Positions 1 to 9,814 of a stretch of 64,000 nt of DNA are shown here, piece by piece. The position numbers and the translations under genes were made by a program. The notes under the pieces were generated by a model. The model saw nothing but the letters and a program-made list of their open reading frames with translations, did not search any database and was not told the DNA's origin. Numbering within the stretch: position 1 is the first letter of the stretch; every line of letters begins with the position of its first letter. The stretch comes from Pichia kudriavzevii (taxonomy: Eukaryota; Ascomycota; Pichiomycetes; Pichiales; Pichiaceae), in contig NC_042507.1 of NCBI RefSeq assembly GCF_003054445.1, positions 868,001 through 932,000 of the forward strand, given 5' to 3'.

Positions 1-2403
1 GTTTTGGTTGACCTAAATGGTAAATATGATATGAGTTTGGTCAACGAAATTGTGCAGGGCAAGTCCTTACATGAGGGAAGGTACATTTCTGAGAATTTTA
101 ATATGGAGTTTTTCAATTTTATATGCTTCCATGTTTTAAACACCGATTTTGAGAAACTGCCCGTGAACTCACAACTACGTATCTACCAAACATTGGCCTT
201 TCTTTTTTCTAAGGCTAAAATGAAAATGAAGAAAGCTTTAATGGTATATAATTTTTTGGATTTGATAAATGCTTCCGAGCAACAATTATTCTCAAGCATT
301 AGCGGTTATGAGAGATTAGACTTAATGTTGAGAGATTTCTGCGAAACCTATGATATTTTCATTGACAGACCTGAAGATATTATTCGGCCGAATTACATAC
401 AGAAAGACCTGTTACTTCATATACTAAAACTATGCGAAAGAGTAGGTTATCGTGGAGGCTATGTCATATATGGACTTTTTATTTTGACCAATTTCAAGCA
501 GATACTTGGATCCTCTCAGCAAGTTGAAATCTATGACAAAATAAAACGTTTTAGCTCTTTTGTCAAGGTTGGTGCTAGATGTTGGAACGATGATTTTCTT
601 GTTGGGATAGACTTCGAAGCTGTATCTGGGAAACTAGTTGAGGGTGAAGAAAGCACAGTCAAAATTCACATACGAAATCCTTATGCGTTTGAGCTTGATA
701 TTAAAGAATTAAGTCTTTCAACAAAAGACAACTTTTCGTTTAAACTCTTGTCACCAGACAAAAAATCAATTAACGATTTTAAAGATTCATATAAAATCGT
801 TTTGAAGCCATATTCAGAAATTCTGGTTTCATTGTCAATAATTCCAGAAAACAACGGAACCTTTGCTGTGGACGGGATAATTGCTTCAATAGGTATTTGC
901 GATAAACGGAAATATTCAGTGAGAGTTGAAGACATGTCTGCATTTCCTCCAAAACTAAAAAAATCTGTACACTGTTGCGAGACAGAAACTAAATTTAGAG
1001 AATGGAGAATCCAAGTTGTTCACAAACAACCGCTTCTGAAAATAGTCGAAGTGAAACTAAGAGATAAGTGGCTCATGTTGCTTGACGGAGAAAGGAAACA
1101 GTTTAGCGTCATATTGAAAAATACAACAACCTCAGATATCAATCACTTGGTTTCTATGTTTAGAGATTCTACTACAGACATATTAAATGCTGAGTTGAAT
1201 AACAAGGCACTGCGACCTAACGAAATATACGAGATTGAATATCAAATATATAAGAAGAAACCATTTAAAATCTTGAATAAGAATGATCTTGTGAAAATCA
1301 AAGGAAATCAAACATTCAAACTTGATCTTGAAATTGTTGGGAAGCTTGACGTGAAAGAGGCAAATCTAGTTCTTGAATATTCCTATCAAAAAAATACCAT
1401 TGCAGAATATATAAGGAGCCTATCAATTCCAGTGAGTTTAACAGTATATCCAAGTGTAGAACTTGCCGGCTGTGATATTATTCCACTAACTTCCAATACC
1501 AGTATTGGGGATATGGAAAGCAAAACTTGCTGGCAATTTTTGAAAGAAGTAAGTGAGGAGCATCACAACCTTGCCGATTTTTGTTTGATTGCATTGGACT
1601 TCGTCAATATGTGGTCAGAAGAAATGGAGATAGTGATACAGTACAGGATGGATGGCTCGAGTGGTGCTAAGGAACCTCGTATGTTTATCACTTCCGAGCA
1701 GCTACAGACAAGAAAAAATGTTAGAATGTTTGTCCCTATAAAAAGAATGGACTTAGATGAGCAGCTCTTGGAACAGAAAATCCCAAGTCTGAGGAATAAA
1801 CAATTTGTGGTTGATAAAAAAACACCGCTTGCTGAGCAGCATTTCATTAAGCATTCATTTTGGTACAAAGAGGAAATACTGAAGCATTTATCTGCTATTT
1901 GGAAAGTATCTTCCAGTGTTTCAAGCTCAATGTATCTAGGCAGGTCAGGAGAGATCAATATGAGAGGATTTAGGTTTTCTTCTAGAATGATTGAGAATAT
2001 AAGAGTTGAAAAAGTGAAGTTGAAACTCAAGCTGCTAAATGACCAAGACATAGTGCAAGATTTAAATAATGTGTATTTGAACCAATTCTATACTGTCAGA
2101 ATTGAAATTACAAATAGAAACAAATATCCCATTTTCGGAATGCTTAGACATATTCCTGTGTGTAAGGATCCACCCTACACGTATGAGAAGAAGGTACTTA
2201 TAAATGGTGTATTGCAATTTAGCATTGGGAAACCTTTAGACTCCAACGAAACGATGATATTCGAATTGGGGATTGTGTTTATTGAGAAGGGAGATTATGA
2301 ATGGGGCGCTCTGTTTGATGAAATGCCTGATTGGAAAGACGGTAACCTCACTATCAAGAAACAGCATTTGCAACGAGAGCAACTGAAATTCAAAGTTCAA
2401 TAA
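1..2403 (+). CDS. TRS120: TRAPP II subunit Trs120 (TRAPPC9 family), 5'-truncated by window edge
   Basis: The frame is open from base 1 and ends with TAA at 2401-2403, so about 800 C-terminal residues are visible and the true start lies upstream. The visible part resembles the Trs120/TRAPPC9 family: an N-terminal helical portion, then long beta-rich, Ig-like stretches around the segments 'WLMLLDGERKQFSVILKNTT' and 'DSNETMIFELGIVFIEKGDY'. S. cerevisiae Trs120 is about 1290 residues, so roughly 60 percent is present. In the family, Trs120 is a TRAPPII-specific subunit that helps activate the Rab GTPases Ypt31/32 at the late Golgi. No membrane segment is visible, as expected for a peripheral tethering subunit. 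The next gene on the same strand, SEA4, starts 309 bases downstream. The family call rests on remembered local similarity, not on a catalytic motif. Confidence 0.8.
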   Translation, partial: VLVDLNGKYDMSLVNEIVQGKSLHEGRYISENFNMEFFNFICFHVLNTDFEKLPVNSQLRIYQTLAFLFSKAKMKMKKALMVYNFLDLINASEQQLFSSISGYERLDLMLRDFCETYDIFIDRPEDIIRPNYIQKDLLLHILKLCERVGYRGGYVIYGLFILTNFKQILGSSQQVEIYDKIKRFSSFVKVGARCWNDDFLVGIDFEAVSGKLVEGEESTVKIHIRNPYAFELDIKELSLSTKDNFSFKLLSPDKKSINDFKDSYKIVLKPYSEILVSLSIIPENNGTFAVDGIIASIGICDKRKYSVRVEDMSAFPPKLKKSVHCCETETKFREWRIQVVHKQPLLKIVEVKLRDKWLMLLDGERKQFSVILKNTTTSDINHLVSMFRDSTTDILNAELNNKALRPNEIYEIEYQIYKKKPFKILNKNDLVKIKGNQTFKLDLEIVGKLDVKEANLVLEYSYQKNTIAEYIRSLSIPVSLTVYPSVELAGCDIIPLTSNTSIGDMESKTCWQFLKEVSEEHHNLADFCLIALDFVNMWSEEMEIVIQYRMDGSSGAKEPRMFITSEQLQTRKNVRMFVPIKRMDLDEQLLEQKIPSLRNKQFVVDKKTPLAEQHFIKHSFWYKEEILKHLSAIWKVSSSVSSSMYLGRSGEINMRGFRFSSRMIENIRVEKVKLKLKLLNDQDIVQDLNNVYLNQFYTVRIEITNRNKYPIFGMLRHIPVCKDPPYTYEKKVLINGVLQFSIGKPLDSNETMIFELGIVFIEKGDYEWGALFDEMPDWKDGNLTIKKQHLQREQLKFKVQ

Positions 2404-2712
2404 ACATATATATGTATGAACTTAGGCAAAATTACTGTGAAGCTACACTTATTGGGTTATTTGTACACATCACTCTTCTGTATACGTTCCTTTCATTCAC
2501 GTATCCGAAATTTTTACAGTAGTGTGTAACTTTAATCAAAATTGTGCTTTATCCTCACTTGATTGTAGTCCCTTGTTGGTCACGTGTGTAAAAAAAAAAC
2601 TCATTAATAGCACACAATCGAAGAGTTGAACATTTTGTGGGAAGACGATTATCCTTAGCAGTGCCTTTGATAAACAGCGGAGAATTGAACGATAGGCCTT
2701 CTCATTTTGAAA
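2404..2712 (+). promoter_or_regulatory. TRS120-SEA4 intergenic with CACGTG box
   Basis: This gap holds the TRS120 3' region and the SEA4 promoter. A TCACGTG element (CACGTG at 2581-2586) lies about 127 bp upstream of the SEA4 ATG and is followed by a short A-tract at 2591-2599. CACGTG is the core site of Cbf1/Pho4-type bHLH factors. Use of the site here is inferred. Confidence 0.45.
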
Positions 2713-5685
2713 ATGTCTGGATCTGTCATACGTGCAAGTGGATGGGCGGTAGACAACGAGGATCAGTATTTGGCGGTCAGCCCCAGTGGGGAGGCTGTGT
2801 ACCTCTACCAAACGAGTAATAAATTCAATAAGGAAGAAGACAATATTGTCAAGCTCCACGAAAAAGCTGATTTTGAAAATATACAATGTATAAACTACTC
2901 TGGACTGACACCAGGGCTCACAGCTGTTGGTCAGCTCGATGGAAGATGTTTGTTATTTGATATCAGGTCTCCGGAGAATAAGTCTTTTGTTTTAAAGCCA
3001 TTACAATCTAGGTCGTGCAATTCGGTCTCGTTCAATGAGAGAGGTCTTATTGCCATGGGATATGACAGGGGCAGACAGGATCACTCTATACATGTATGGG
3101 ATATCGGTAGTTTACACAGAGGAGACTATGGTGGAAAAACAGCAAAGATATTCAATTGTATTAATAATGAGAGTATATCGTCTTTATCCTTCTGTCCTAC
3201 CGAACCTAGGAATTTTGTTGCCGGAAGTTATAAATTATTAAGAGAATTCGACATTAGGAGTAACCAGCCTGTATATCAAATAGCAACTAGATGCACCTTG
3301 AATATCACCGTTAACCCGTTTTCTCCGTTTATGTTTGCCTCGAATAGTGAAGACGGTTCTCTTGCAATATGGGATCGTAGAAAGCTAACTGAATCTTTTC
3401 AAATTAATAGCACTTATCAAAGCTCCAGTGTCTCAAGTGAAGGACCTGCATTGCTGTTTAGTAAACTATTAAGCGATTATCAGAGAAGAACAAATGGATC
3501 GCCATATAGATTTTCGTCTGTTCAGACAGCTGAAATTGGTGCCTTATTTGATGGCGGATATGTCAGAAGATGGAAAATCGGTTATGTACCTCCGCTGGAG
3601 CATGAACTAGCTCAATATGAACACATGGTAAAGGCAAATAAAGTCGAGAATCCTACTTTTGTTCCCAAAGTTCCTAAGCCATCTGGTTCTATGTTTATTT
3701 CGAAAGTACATGACACAAAAACCAAGTATGAAAGGGTTATTTCGTTTGATTATGCACCATCAAAGGATGCAGAATACGGAATTGATCTTGTATGTATGAG
3801 ACAGTCGGGTAGTATATACAGAATGAAAGTGATTGATAGTCAAAATAGTCTTACATTCAACTCCTTCAACGATATAACTTTTTGCGGTCCTGACGGTGTG
3901 TGCAGCAAGATTGTGAATGGGGGATTTGGGGAAGGACCCCATATTGTTGATCAAAAGACAGGAAATCTGACTATTCGTGACGACAGCGGTAACTTCGAGG
4001 AAGACAATGATCACATGGGCAATAAGAGGGCATCGGATACAGGGGAGAAGAAAGATATCGATATTTTTGTTGGCGATAGTGATAGTGCATGCCCAATTTA
4101 CGAGTCCTTACTTGTGAATGATATTTGTTCGACCATCCGAAAGAGAGCCACCAAAGGATATGGTGTCAATGCTAATGTTAACATGGAGATTCTAGATTCA
4201 ATGAATACCTATGAGACACAACTACATTTAAAAAATGCTTGGAAATGGATTGATATTTCTTACAACTTGATAAGTGCTGGAAAGATGCACTATGCCGATT
4301 TTGATTTTGGATATCTCGGAGTGTTGGGAATTTGGAATATGAATAAAGATTTTATGAATTTTAACAGATATTCAGGTTTCGACAATATAACAGAGAAGGA
4401 TGTCACCAGTGCTGCCAGGGGGATTGTGGAAAGACGCGCTCGTGAATGTAGCTTGCTGGCAAAACCTGTAATTGGGTTTACAGGTAAAAATCATAAGGAA
4501 GTCCAAAGAAGATTAGCAATGTATGTCATTGGTTGGGATTTTGGTGTCAGAGAATTGGAAGATAAGTATTCCAACCTAATTCGAGATGGTAACTATGAAC
4601 GTGCTGCTGGCTGGGCGATCTTTCACGGTGATATTGATCGAGCAATTAGAATTTTGAGTGATTCTAATAATGAAAACTACAAAATTATGTCTACAGCTAT
4701 TGCAGCGTATACTGCCTTCAAGGACACAAATGTGAATAACACATGGAAAGACAGATGTAGACAGTTGGCGTCTGATTTAGCAGATCCTTATTTGAGGATT
4801 ATATTTGCCTATATTGCTGATGGTAATTGGTGGGATGTATTAGATGAAACCGCATTACCGCTTAGAGAACGATTAGGCGTTGCACTGAGATTCTTACCTG
4901 ATTCTGAACTAGATGTCTATTTGAACAGGTTGGCTGACACTGTCATAGAGAGAGGTGATATTGAAGGAATCCTATTAACAGGTATAACAATGAAGGGAAT
5001 CAATTTATTGCAATCATTTGTGGATAGAACCAGTGATATTCAAAGCGCATGTTTGATTGCATCATTTGCAAGCCCCAAGTATTTTGTAGATAAAAGGGTA
5101 GATATGTGGGTAGAAAGTTACCGGATCCTATTGAATAGTTGGTCTTTATTCTCTGCCAGAGCTAAATTTGATATTGCCAGAACGAAGTTGTCTAAAAGGA
5201 TGAATGAACCTGCAAAGGCAGTTCCAAGACAGCTCTACCTTGAGTGTGTAAATTGTCACAATTCAATCACAGAAAGAAACCCACCGGCAGTAGATGTAAA
5301 CATGAACAATTCATACGGAGTATCAACAAAAGCTGGTAGCTCATTCCGTGGAGGCGCTATCAATCATTCATGCCAGCACTGTGGTTATCCCCTACCGAGA
5401 TGTGCTATTTGTTTAATCACACAAGGGGTTCCTGTGCCTAAAGAGGTCATGAATCTGCATCAAAATGGAAACGAAGCTAAACTAGATAGAACTTTTGATA
5501 GACATGCATCTCAAATCGAGGAAAACGAAAGGGCTGATCTACAACATGAGCTACAGTTCAAAGAATGGTTTAGTTTTTGCCTTTCGTGCAACCATTGTAT
5601 GCATGCCGGTCACGCTGAGGAGTGGTTCTCAAAACATTATGTTTGTCCAGTTCCAGATTGTAACTGTAAGTGTAATAGTCGTTAG
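2713..5685 (+). CDS. SEA4: SEA complex (GATOR2) subunit Sea4, WD40 + RING-like protein
   Basis: 990 residues from the ATG at 2713. The open frame extends two codons upstream but only to a TTG. The N-terminal third looks like a WD40 propeller (for example 'HSIHVWDIGSL' and 'GSLAIWDRRKL'), the middle is helical, and the end from residue 845 is a Cys/His-rich zinc module with the spacings CVNC, CQHCGYPLPRCAIC and CLSCNHCMHAGHAEEWF, closing with CPVPDCNCKC. This order and the C-terminal zinc module are those of yeast Sea4 and metazoan Mios (S. cerevisiae protein about 1040 residues). In the family it is a SEACAT/GATOR2 subunit at the vacuole that promotes TORC1 signalling by opposing SEACIT. I see no disruption. 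PKC1 follows on the same strand after 400 bp. Confidence 0.9.
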   Translation: MSGSVIRASGWAVDNEDQYLAVSPSGEAVYLYQTSNKFNKEEDNIVKLHEKADFENIQCINYSGLTPGLTAVGQLDGRCLLFDIRSPENKSFVLKPLQSRSCNSVSFNERGLIAMGYDRGRQDHSIHVWDIGSLHRGDYGGKTAKIFNCINNESISSLSFCPTEPRNFVAGSYKLLREFDIRSNQPVYQIATRCTLNITVNPFSPFMFASNSEDGSLAIWDRRKLTESFQINSTYQSSSVSSEGPALLFSKLLSDYQRRTNGSPYRFSSVQTAEIGALFDGGYVRRWKIGYVPPLEHELAQYEHMVKANKVENPTFVPKVPKPSGSMFISKVHDTKTKYERVISFDYAPSKDAEYGIDLVCMRQSGSIYRMKVIDSQNSLTFNSFNDITFCGPDGVCSKIVNGGFGEGPHIVDQKTGNLTIRDDSGNFEEDNDHMGNKRASDTGEKKDIDIFVGDSDSACPIYESLLVNDICSTIRKRATKGYGVNANVNMEILDSMNTYETQLHLKNAWKWIDISYNLISAGKMHYADFDFGYLGVLGIWNMNKDFMNFNRYSGFDNITEKDVTSAARGIVERRARECSLLAKPVIGFTGKNHKEVQRRLAMYVIGWDFGVRELEDKYSNLIRDGNYERAAGWAIFHGDIDRAIRILSDSNNENYKIMSTAIAAYTAFKDTNVNNTWKDRCRQLASDLADPYLRIIFAYIADGNWWDVLDETALPLRERLGVALRFLPDSELDVYLNRLADTVIERGDIEGILLTGITMKGINLLQSFVDRTSDIQSACLIASFASPKYFVDKRVDMWVESYRILLNSWSLFSARAKFDIARTKLSKRMNEPAKAVPRQLYLECVNCHNSITERNPPAVDVNMNNSYGVSTKAGSSFRGGAINHSCQHCGYPLPRCAICLITQGVPVPKEVMNLHQNGNEAKLDRTFDRHASQIEENERADLQHELQFKEWFSFCLSCNHCMHAGHAEEWFSKHYVCPVPDCNCKCNSR

Positions 5686-6085
5686 GTCCCAGTGTATTTA
5701 TATCTATGGCACAGGAGTACTTTGGTTTTAAATAAACTTTATACAATAGGGAGCGTAGATGAGGATGAAAAAAATATCACGTGCGGCAAAGAACTAATTG
5801 TTGCGAGCGAGGGATGGTTGTGTACATTTGTCGTCGATCTTAAACTGAGTCTGCTCAGCCAAGAGAAATAAGGCTTTGGAGAAATGCAGTAAGAGCTCTT
5901 TGACGGAAGGGATCAGATACAGTGGGAGAGAATTGTCTTTTTTGTGTTGGAACACCAATAGGTCAACAAACGGACGTTCTAGTACCTTCTCTTTTCTTTG
6001 ATACTTTAGTTTATTTTTAGAATATTTTGTTTTATTGAGTATAGAATTAGTTCAGATAAGAATATTGATCGATTAAAATTTCATC
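5686..6085 (+). promoter_or_regulatory. SEA4-PKC1 intergenic; PKC1 promoter with CACGTG
   Basis: A CACGTG box lies at 5778-5783, about 300 bp upstream of the PKC1 ATG. The 100 bases before the ATG are AT-rich. No other element stands out. Confidence 0.4.
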
Positions 6086-9000
6086 ATGTCTCAACCATTA
6101 GATACAGAAAAAGTCAACGATATTTTAAGGAAAATAGACAGGGAGAGGAAGCTCGCAGAGGGTGCTTCTCATTTAAGGAAAAAAACGAACAATCCTTCTG
6201 TCATTCAGAAATGTAATACTCAAGTTAGAGAGGCACAAAAAAATATTGAATATTTAGAGTCTATTTTGAGGAAACTCCAAATATCTTCTGCAAATGAAAG
6301 GTCTGCATCGAACTCTCCTACGAAAAATACAGGGCCTTTGGATTCAGAAAAAGATAAACAAAATCATCCATACAATACGGCTAGACAGAGACCATTATTT
6401 ACAGCTCTAGATTTGTTGAAGTATGACTGTCCTTCTTTGGGTCATAAGATCCAATATATGATGCAACTACTAGAATTCAAAATCCAGGTAGAAACTCAAT
6501 ATAGAGAGGCGAACGAAAAGATGTATAACCTTTACCAAGTTGATGGTGATAGGTCAAGCATTGCACTAGCGCAACGAGGTAGATCTGAGAGCGATAGAAA
6601 ACTACAATTGATGAAAAGAGCTTTAAAGGAGTACCAATCAATGTATATTGATTTAGATGATATCTCACGTGAAAATGCAATGATTAATACATTGAGAAAA
6701 AACCCATTGTCTGGTATTTTGACAATACAGATCAATTCAATCAGAGGTGTCGATCATATCCAATCTCCCATGTTTTCTAGAAATCCAGAGTGTTTTTTGA
6801 GTATCAAAATCGATGACAGTGAAAAAGCGAAAACACGAGGTTCTAGGAATGACAAATGGTCCGATTTTTTTGAAATCAAAGTTGAGCGGGCCAATGAATT
6901 AAGTATTACTATATATGATAAGGTTAATGACCAGAATGTTCCTGTTGGTTTATTTTGGCTATCCTTGTCAGATATTGCCGAAGAAATCCGTAGACAGAAA
7001 GTCAGGAAGGAGAGAGTTACAAGTGAGCAATGGATATCTACTGGGACCGTTGATGATGACATTCAAAGTGGTGCGAAGTCTTCAAATGCCACTTTGTTGG
7101 ACTCTGTCCCTGATCTGTCGAACCAAGATCCTAAGTACAACCCTAATGTTCAATCTGCCTATTCTGACTCATCAACTACGTCTATCCCAATAAGATCGAA
7201 TGGCTGGTTTTCTTTAGAACCATCGGGTGAGATTTATTTGACATTAGGATTTGTCAAAACTAACGAGAGTAAAACTAGGACAGATCATCACAACTTTGCC
7301 AGTGGCTTAGGTCGGCATGGTGCTATACGTCAACGTAAAGAGGAAACGATTGACGCACAAGGCCACAGATTTGTACAGAAAAATTTCTACAATATCATGT
7401 CATGTGCTGTTTGTAACGAATTTTTGAGATACAATGGTTACCAATGTGAGGATTGTTTGTTTTTGTGTCATCAGAAATGTATCAAAAACATTATTGCCAA
7501 ATGTATATCGAAATCAAGCTCAGACATTAATTCTGTTGATACTAAATTGAACCACAAGATTCCTCATAGGTTTGTTCCTGTCACGAACCGTGGTGCTAAA
7601 TGGTGTTGCCATTGTGGTTATATACTGCCATTTGGTAAAAAAAATGTTAGAAAGTGTGATGAATGTGGAATTATGTGTCATGCAAATTGTGTTCATTATG
7701 TACCGGACTTGTGTGGTATATCCCCTAAAACTATAGAATTAATCTTGGAAGCTTTGAGAGCTGGTCAACAAAAGTCAAAAAAGAAGGCTGCAGCTACAAA
7801 ATCCTCTTCAAGCGTACCATTAGCTATCCAAAAGACCGGAGCGTCAGAGAAGACGTTGTTGCATTTGGGAAAGACAAATACTGATTTGTTGCTTCCTTCA
7901 AATGACCAGAACATAAGTGCCGAAGTAGGAAGGCTTGCAGCTGATATATATCCAGCAAAAGCAGTTAATAACAAGAGTATCGAAGAACAAAGAGAACAAT
8001 CGCTATCCCCCCAACGTGTTGTTTCGAGACAAGAATCTTTATCTCCTCAACGTGTTGGGCAGACTTCTCAAGTACAATCTCCTGTCCGCGTGCAAACCAA
8101 ACAAACACAAATAAACGATGACAATAATCGTGGATTACCAAAGTTACCCCTTGAAGGCAAACTTGAAGGAACCTACCATTCCGAGGATTTAAGAGTTAGC
8201 ACAAATGACGGAACCCGAGATATACCTGAAGAATTTGAACATACTACCATCCAGATTGAGTATGAACAGTTACATGTAAAAGCACAGCAGCACCAACAAG
8301 AGCACCAACAAGAGCACCATAAACCTCCGCATCAAGCTCAACACCATGCACAACATCAGCATCATGGACAACGTCAAAAGCGTCGCCATCGCCGTAGATA
8401 TGGTTTAGATGACTTCAAATTCTTATCTGTTTTGGGTAAAGGTAATTTTGGTAAGGTGATGTTGGCTGAATATGTTTCTAATAATCAGCTATGTGCTATT
8501 AAAGTCCTAAAAAAGAATTTTATTGTTGAAAATGACGAGGTAGAGAGTACGAAATCGGAGAAGCGTGTGTTTCTTGTTGCTAACAAATACAAACATCCTT
8601 TCATGCTGAGTTTATACCAAAGCTTCCAAACCGAGAATAGGATATATTTTGTTATGGAATATATTAGTGGTGGTGATTTGATGTGGCACGTTCAACAGAA
8701 ACGATTTTCACTAAAAAGAGCACAATTCTATGCCAGTGAAATATTACTTGCCTTGAAGTTCTTACATGACCATGGTATTATTTACAGAGATTTGAAGCTT
8801 GATAATATCATGCTAACAGAGAGTGGTCATATCAAGCTAGCCGACTATGGATTATGTAAAGAAAATATGTGGTATGGTAAGACCACCCGAACTTTTTGTG
8901 GAACACCTGAATTAATGGCACCTGAAATTATATCAGGGGAGCAAACATATGATAAAGCTGTTGACTGGTGGGCGTTTGGTGTTCTCTTGTACCAAATGAT

Positions 9001-9397
9001 TCTAACCAAGACACCATTCAAAGGTGATGATGAGGAAGAAGTTTTCAACGCAATTTTAACAGATGAGCCATTGTATCCAATAAATATGTCAAAGGAATCT
9101 GTTGATATAATCCAGAAACTTTTAACAAGAGATCCGAAGTTGAGGTTAGGGTCCAGTGAACGAGATGCCCTTGATATTATGGAGCATCCGTATTTTGCAG
9201 ACGTTAATTTTGATGATGTTCTAGCACTAAAAATTAAACCTCCATACATACCACAAATCGATGACCCAAGAGAGGCACACTGTTTTGAAGAAGAGTTTAC
9301 GTCTCAAGCTGCCAAATTAACTCCTGTGAATACCGTTTTATCGCCAAAAATTCAAGAAATGTTTAGAGGGTTTACATACTCAATCGATGACGAGTAA
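6086..9397 (+). CDS. PKC1: Protein kinase C (cell wall integrity kinase)
   Basis: 1103 residues, close to S. cerevisiae Pkc1 (1151). Domain order is the fungal PKC order: two HR1 coiled coils (about residues 1-75 and 110-200), a C2-like segment (about 205-330), two C1 zinc fingers beginning HRF at residues 427 and 494 with full Cys/His sets, a low-complexity His/Gln-rich linker ending in a basic run (about 730-770), and an AGC kinase domain from residue 777 (glycine loop GKGNFGKV, catalytic YRDLKLDN, DYG in place of DFG as in fungal Pkc1, activation-loop TFCGTPE). The tail carries a turn motif (LTPVNTV) and hydrophobic motif (FRGFTY). In the family it is activated by Rho1 at the plasma membrane and drives the Bck1-Mkk1/2-Slt2 cascade. 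The activation segment reads CGTPELMAPE where CGTPEFMAPE is usual, a mild substitution. The gene looks intact. Confidence 0.97.
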   Translation: MSQPLDTEKVNDILRKIDRERKLAEGASHLRKKTNNPSVIQKCNTQVREAQKNIEYLESILRKLQISSANERSASNSPTKNTGPLDSEKDKQNHPYNTARQRPLFTALDLLKYDCPSLGHKIQYMMQLLEFKIQVETQYREANEKMYNLYQVDGDRSSIALAQRGRSESDRKLQLMKRALKEYQSMYIDLDDISRENAMINTLRKNPLSGILTIQINSIRGVDHIQSPMFSRNPECFLSIKIDDSEKAKTRGSRNDKWSDFFEIKVERANELSITIYDKVNDQNVPVGLFWLSLSDIAEEIRRQKVRKERVTSEQWISTGTVDDDIQSGAKSSNATLLDSVPDLSNQDPKYNPNVQSAYSDSSTTSIPIRSNGWFSLEPSGEIYLTLGFVKTNESKTRTDHHNFASGLGRHGAIRQRKEETIDAQGHRFVQKNFYNIMSCAVCNEFLRYNGYQCEDCLFLCHQKCIKNIIAKCISKSSSDINSVDTKLNHKIPHRFVPVTNRGAKWCCHCGYILPFGKKNVRKCDECGIMCHANCVHYVPDLCGISPKTIELILEALRAGQQKSKKKAAATKSSSSVPLAIQKTGASEKTLLHLGKTNTDLLLPSNDQNISAEVGRLAADIYPAKAVNNKSIEEQREQSLSPQRVVSRQESLSPQRVGQTSQVQSPVRVQTKQTQINDDNNRGLPKLPLEGKLEGTYHSEDLRVSTNDGTRDIPEEFEHTTIQIEYEQLHVKAQQHQQEHQQEHHKPPHQAQHHAQHQHHGQRQKRRHRRRYGLDDFKFLSVLGKGNFGKVMLAEYVSNNQLCAIKVLKKNFIVENDEVESTKSEKRVFLVANKYKHPFMLSLYQSFQTENRIYFVMEYISGGDLMWHVQQKRFSLKRAQFYASEILLALKFLHDHGIIYRDLKLDNIMLTESGHIKLADYGLCKENMWYGKTTRTFCGTPELMAPEIISGEQTYDKAVDWWAFGVLLYQMILTKTPFKGDDEEEVFNAILTDEPLYPINMSKESVDIIQKLLTRDPKLRLGSSERDALDIMEHPYFADVNFDDVLALKIKPPYIPQIDDPREAHCFEEEFTSQAAKLTPVNTVLSPKIQEMFRGFTYSIDDE

Positions 9398-9814
9398 GTA
9401 GAAATGGAAGCGGATGGTCCTTGTGTTTTTTCTATGATCTCTTGCCTTCTCTTTGACAAAGTTGGTATACAAATATAAATCTATATATATAAATCATAAA
9501 TAACGTGCCATAATTATTGGCCTACAGATGCCATGGAGGGGATGTTCCAGTCACTGTAATAAGAGTGAAGGCAGTTAAAAGCTTGGGTGTACTTACAACG
9601 AGCAATTGAAACAGAGGAAAAAAAAATAGTTCGAGCATGGGTATGGCCCGAGGATGATGACATTCGACAGAAATATTGGATGATCGAAACTATCGAATAT
9701 CACGTCAAATGCATTTACTTGTTGTGTTTCTCTTAATTTATACGACTTCTTCCCCTGTTTCTATTTTTTCTTATAGTTCATTACTCGGCAATTTTGCAAG
9801 TAGACAAGTTAGAC
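9398..9814. promoter_or_regulatory. PKC1-APA2 intergenic
   Basis: 417 bp between two plus-strand genes. An AT-rich TATATATAAA-like stretch sits at about 9482-9492, only about 90 bp after the PKC1 stop, so it may serve PKC1 polyadenylation as well as APA2 transcription. A pyrimidine-rich run (about 9725-9775) directly precedes the APA2 start. A candidate box C-like motif near 9653 has no matching box D, so I do not call a snoRNA. Confidence 0.3.

Noticed and set aside
9640-9720. Possible C/D box snoRNA downstream of PKC1
   Set aside because: A box C-like ATGATGA occurs near 9653, but no CTGA box D or terminal stem was found within the usual distance.
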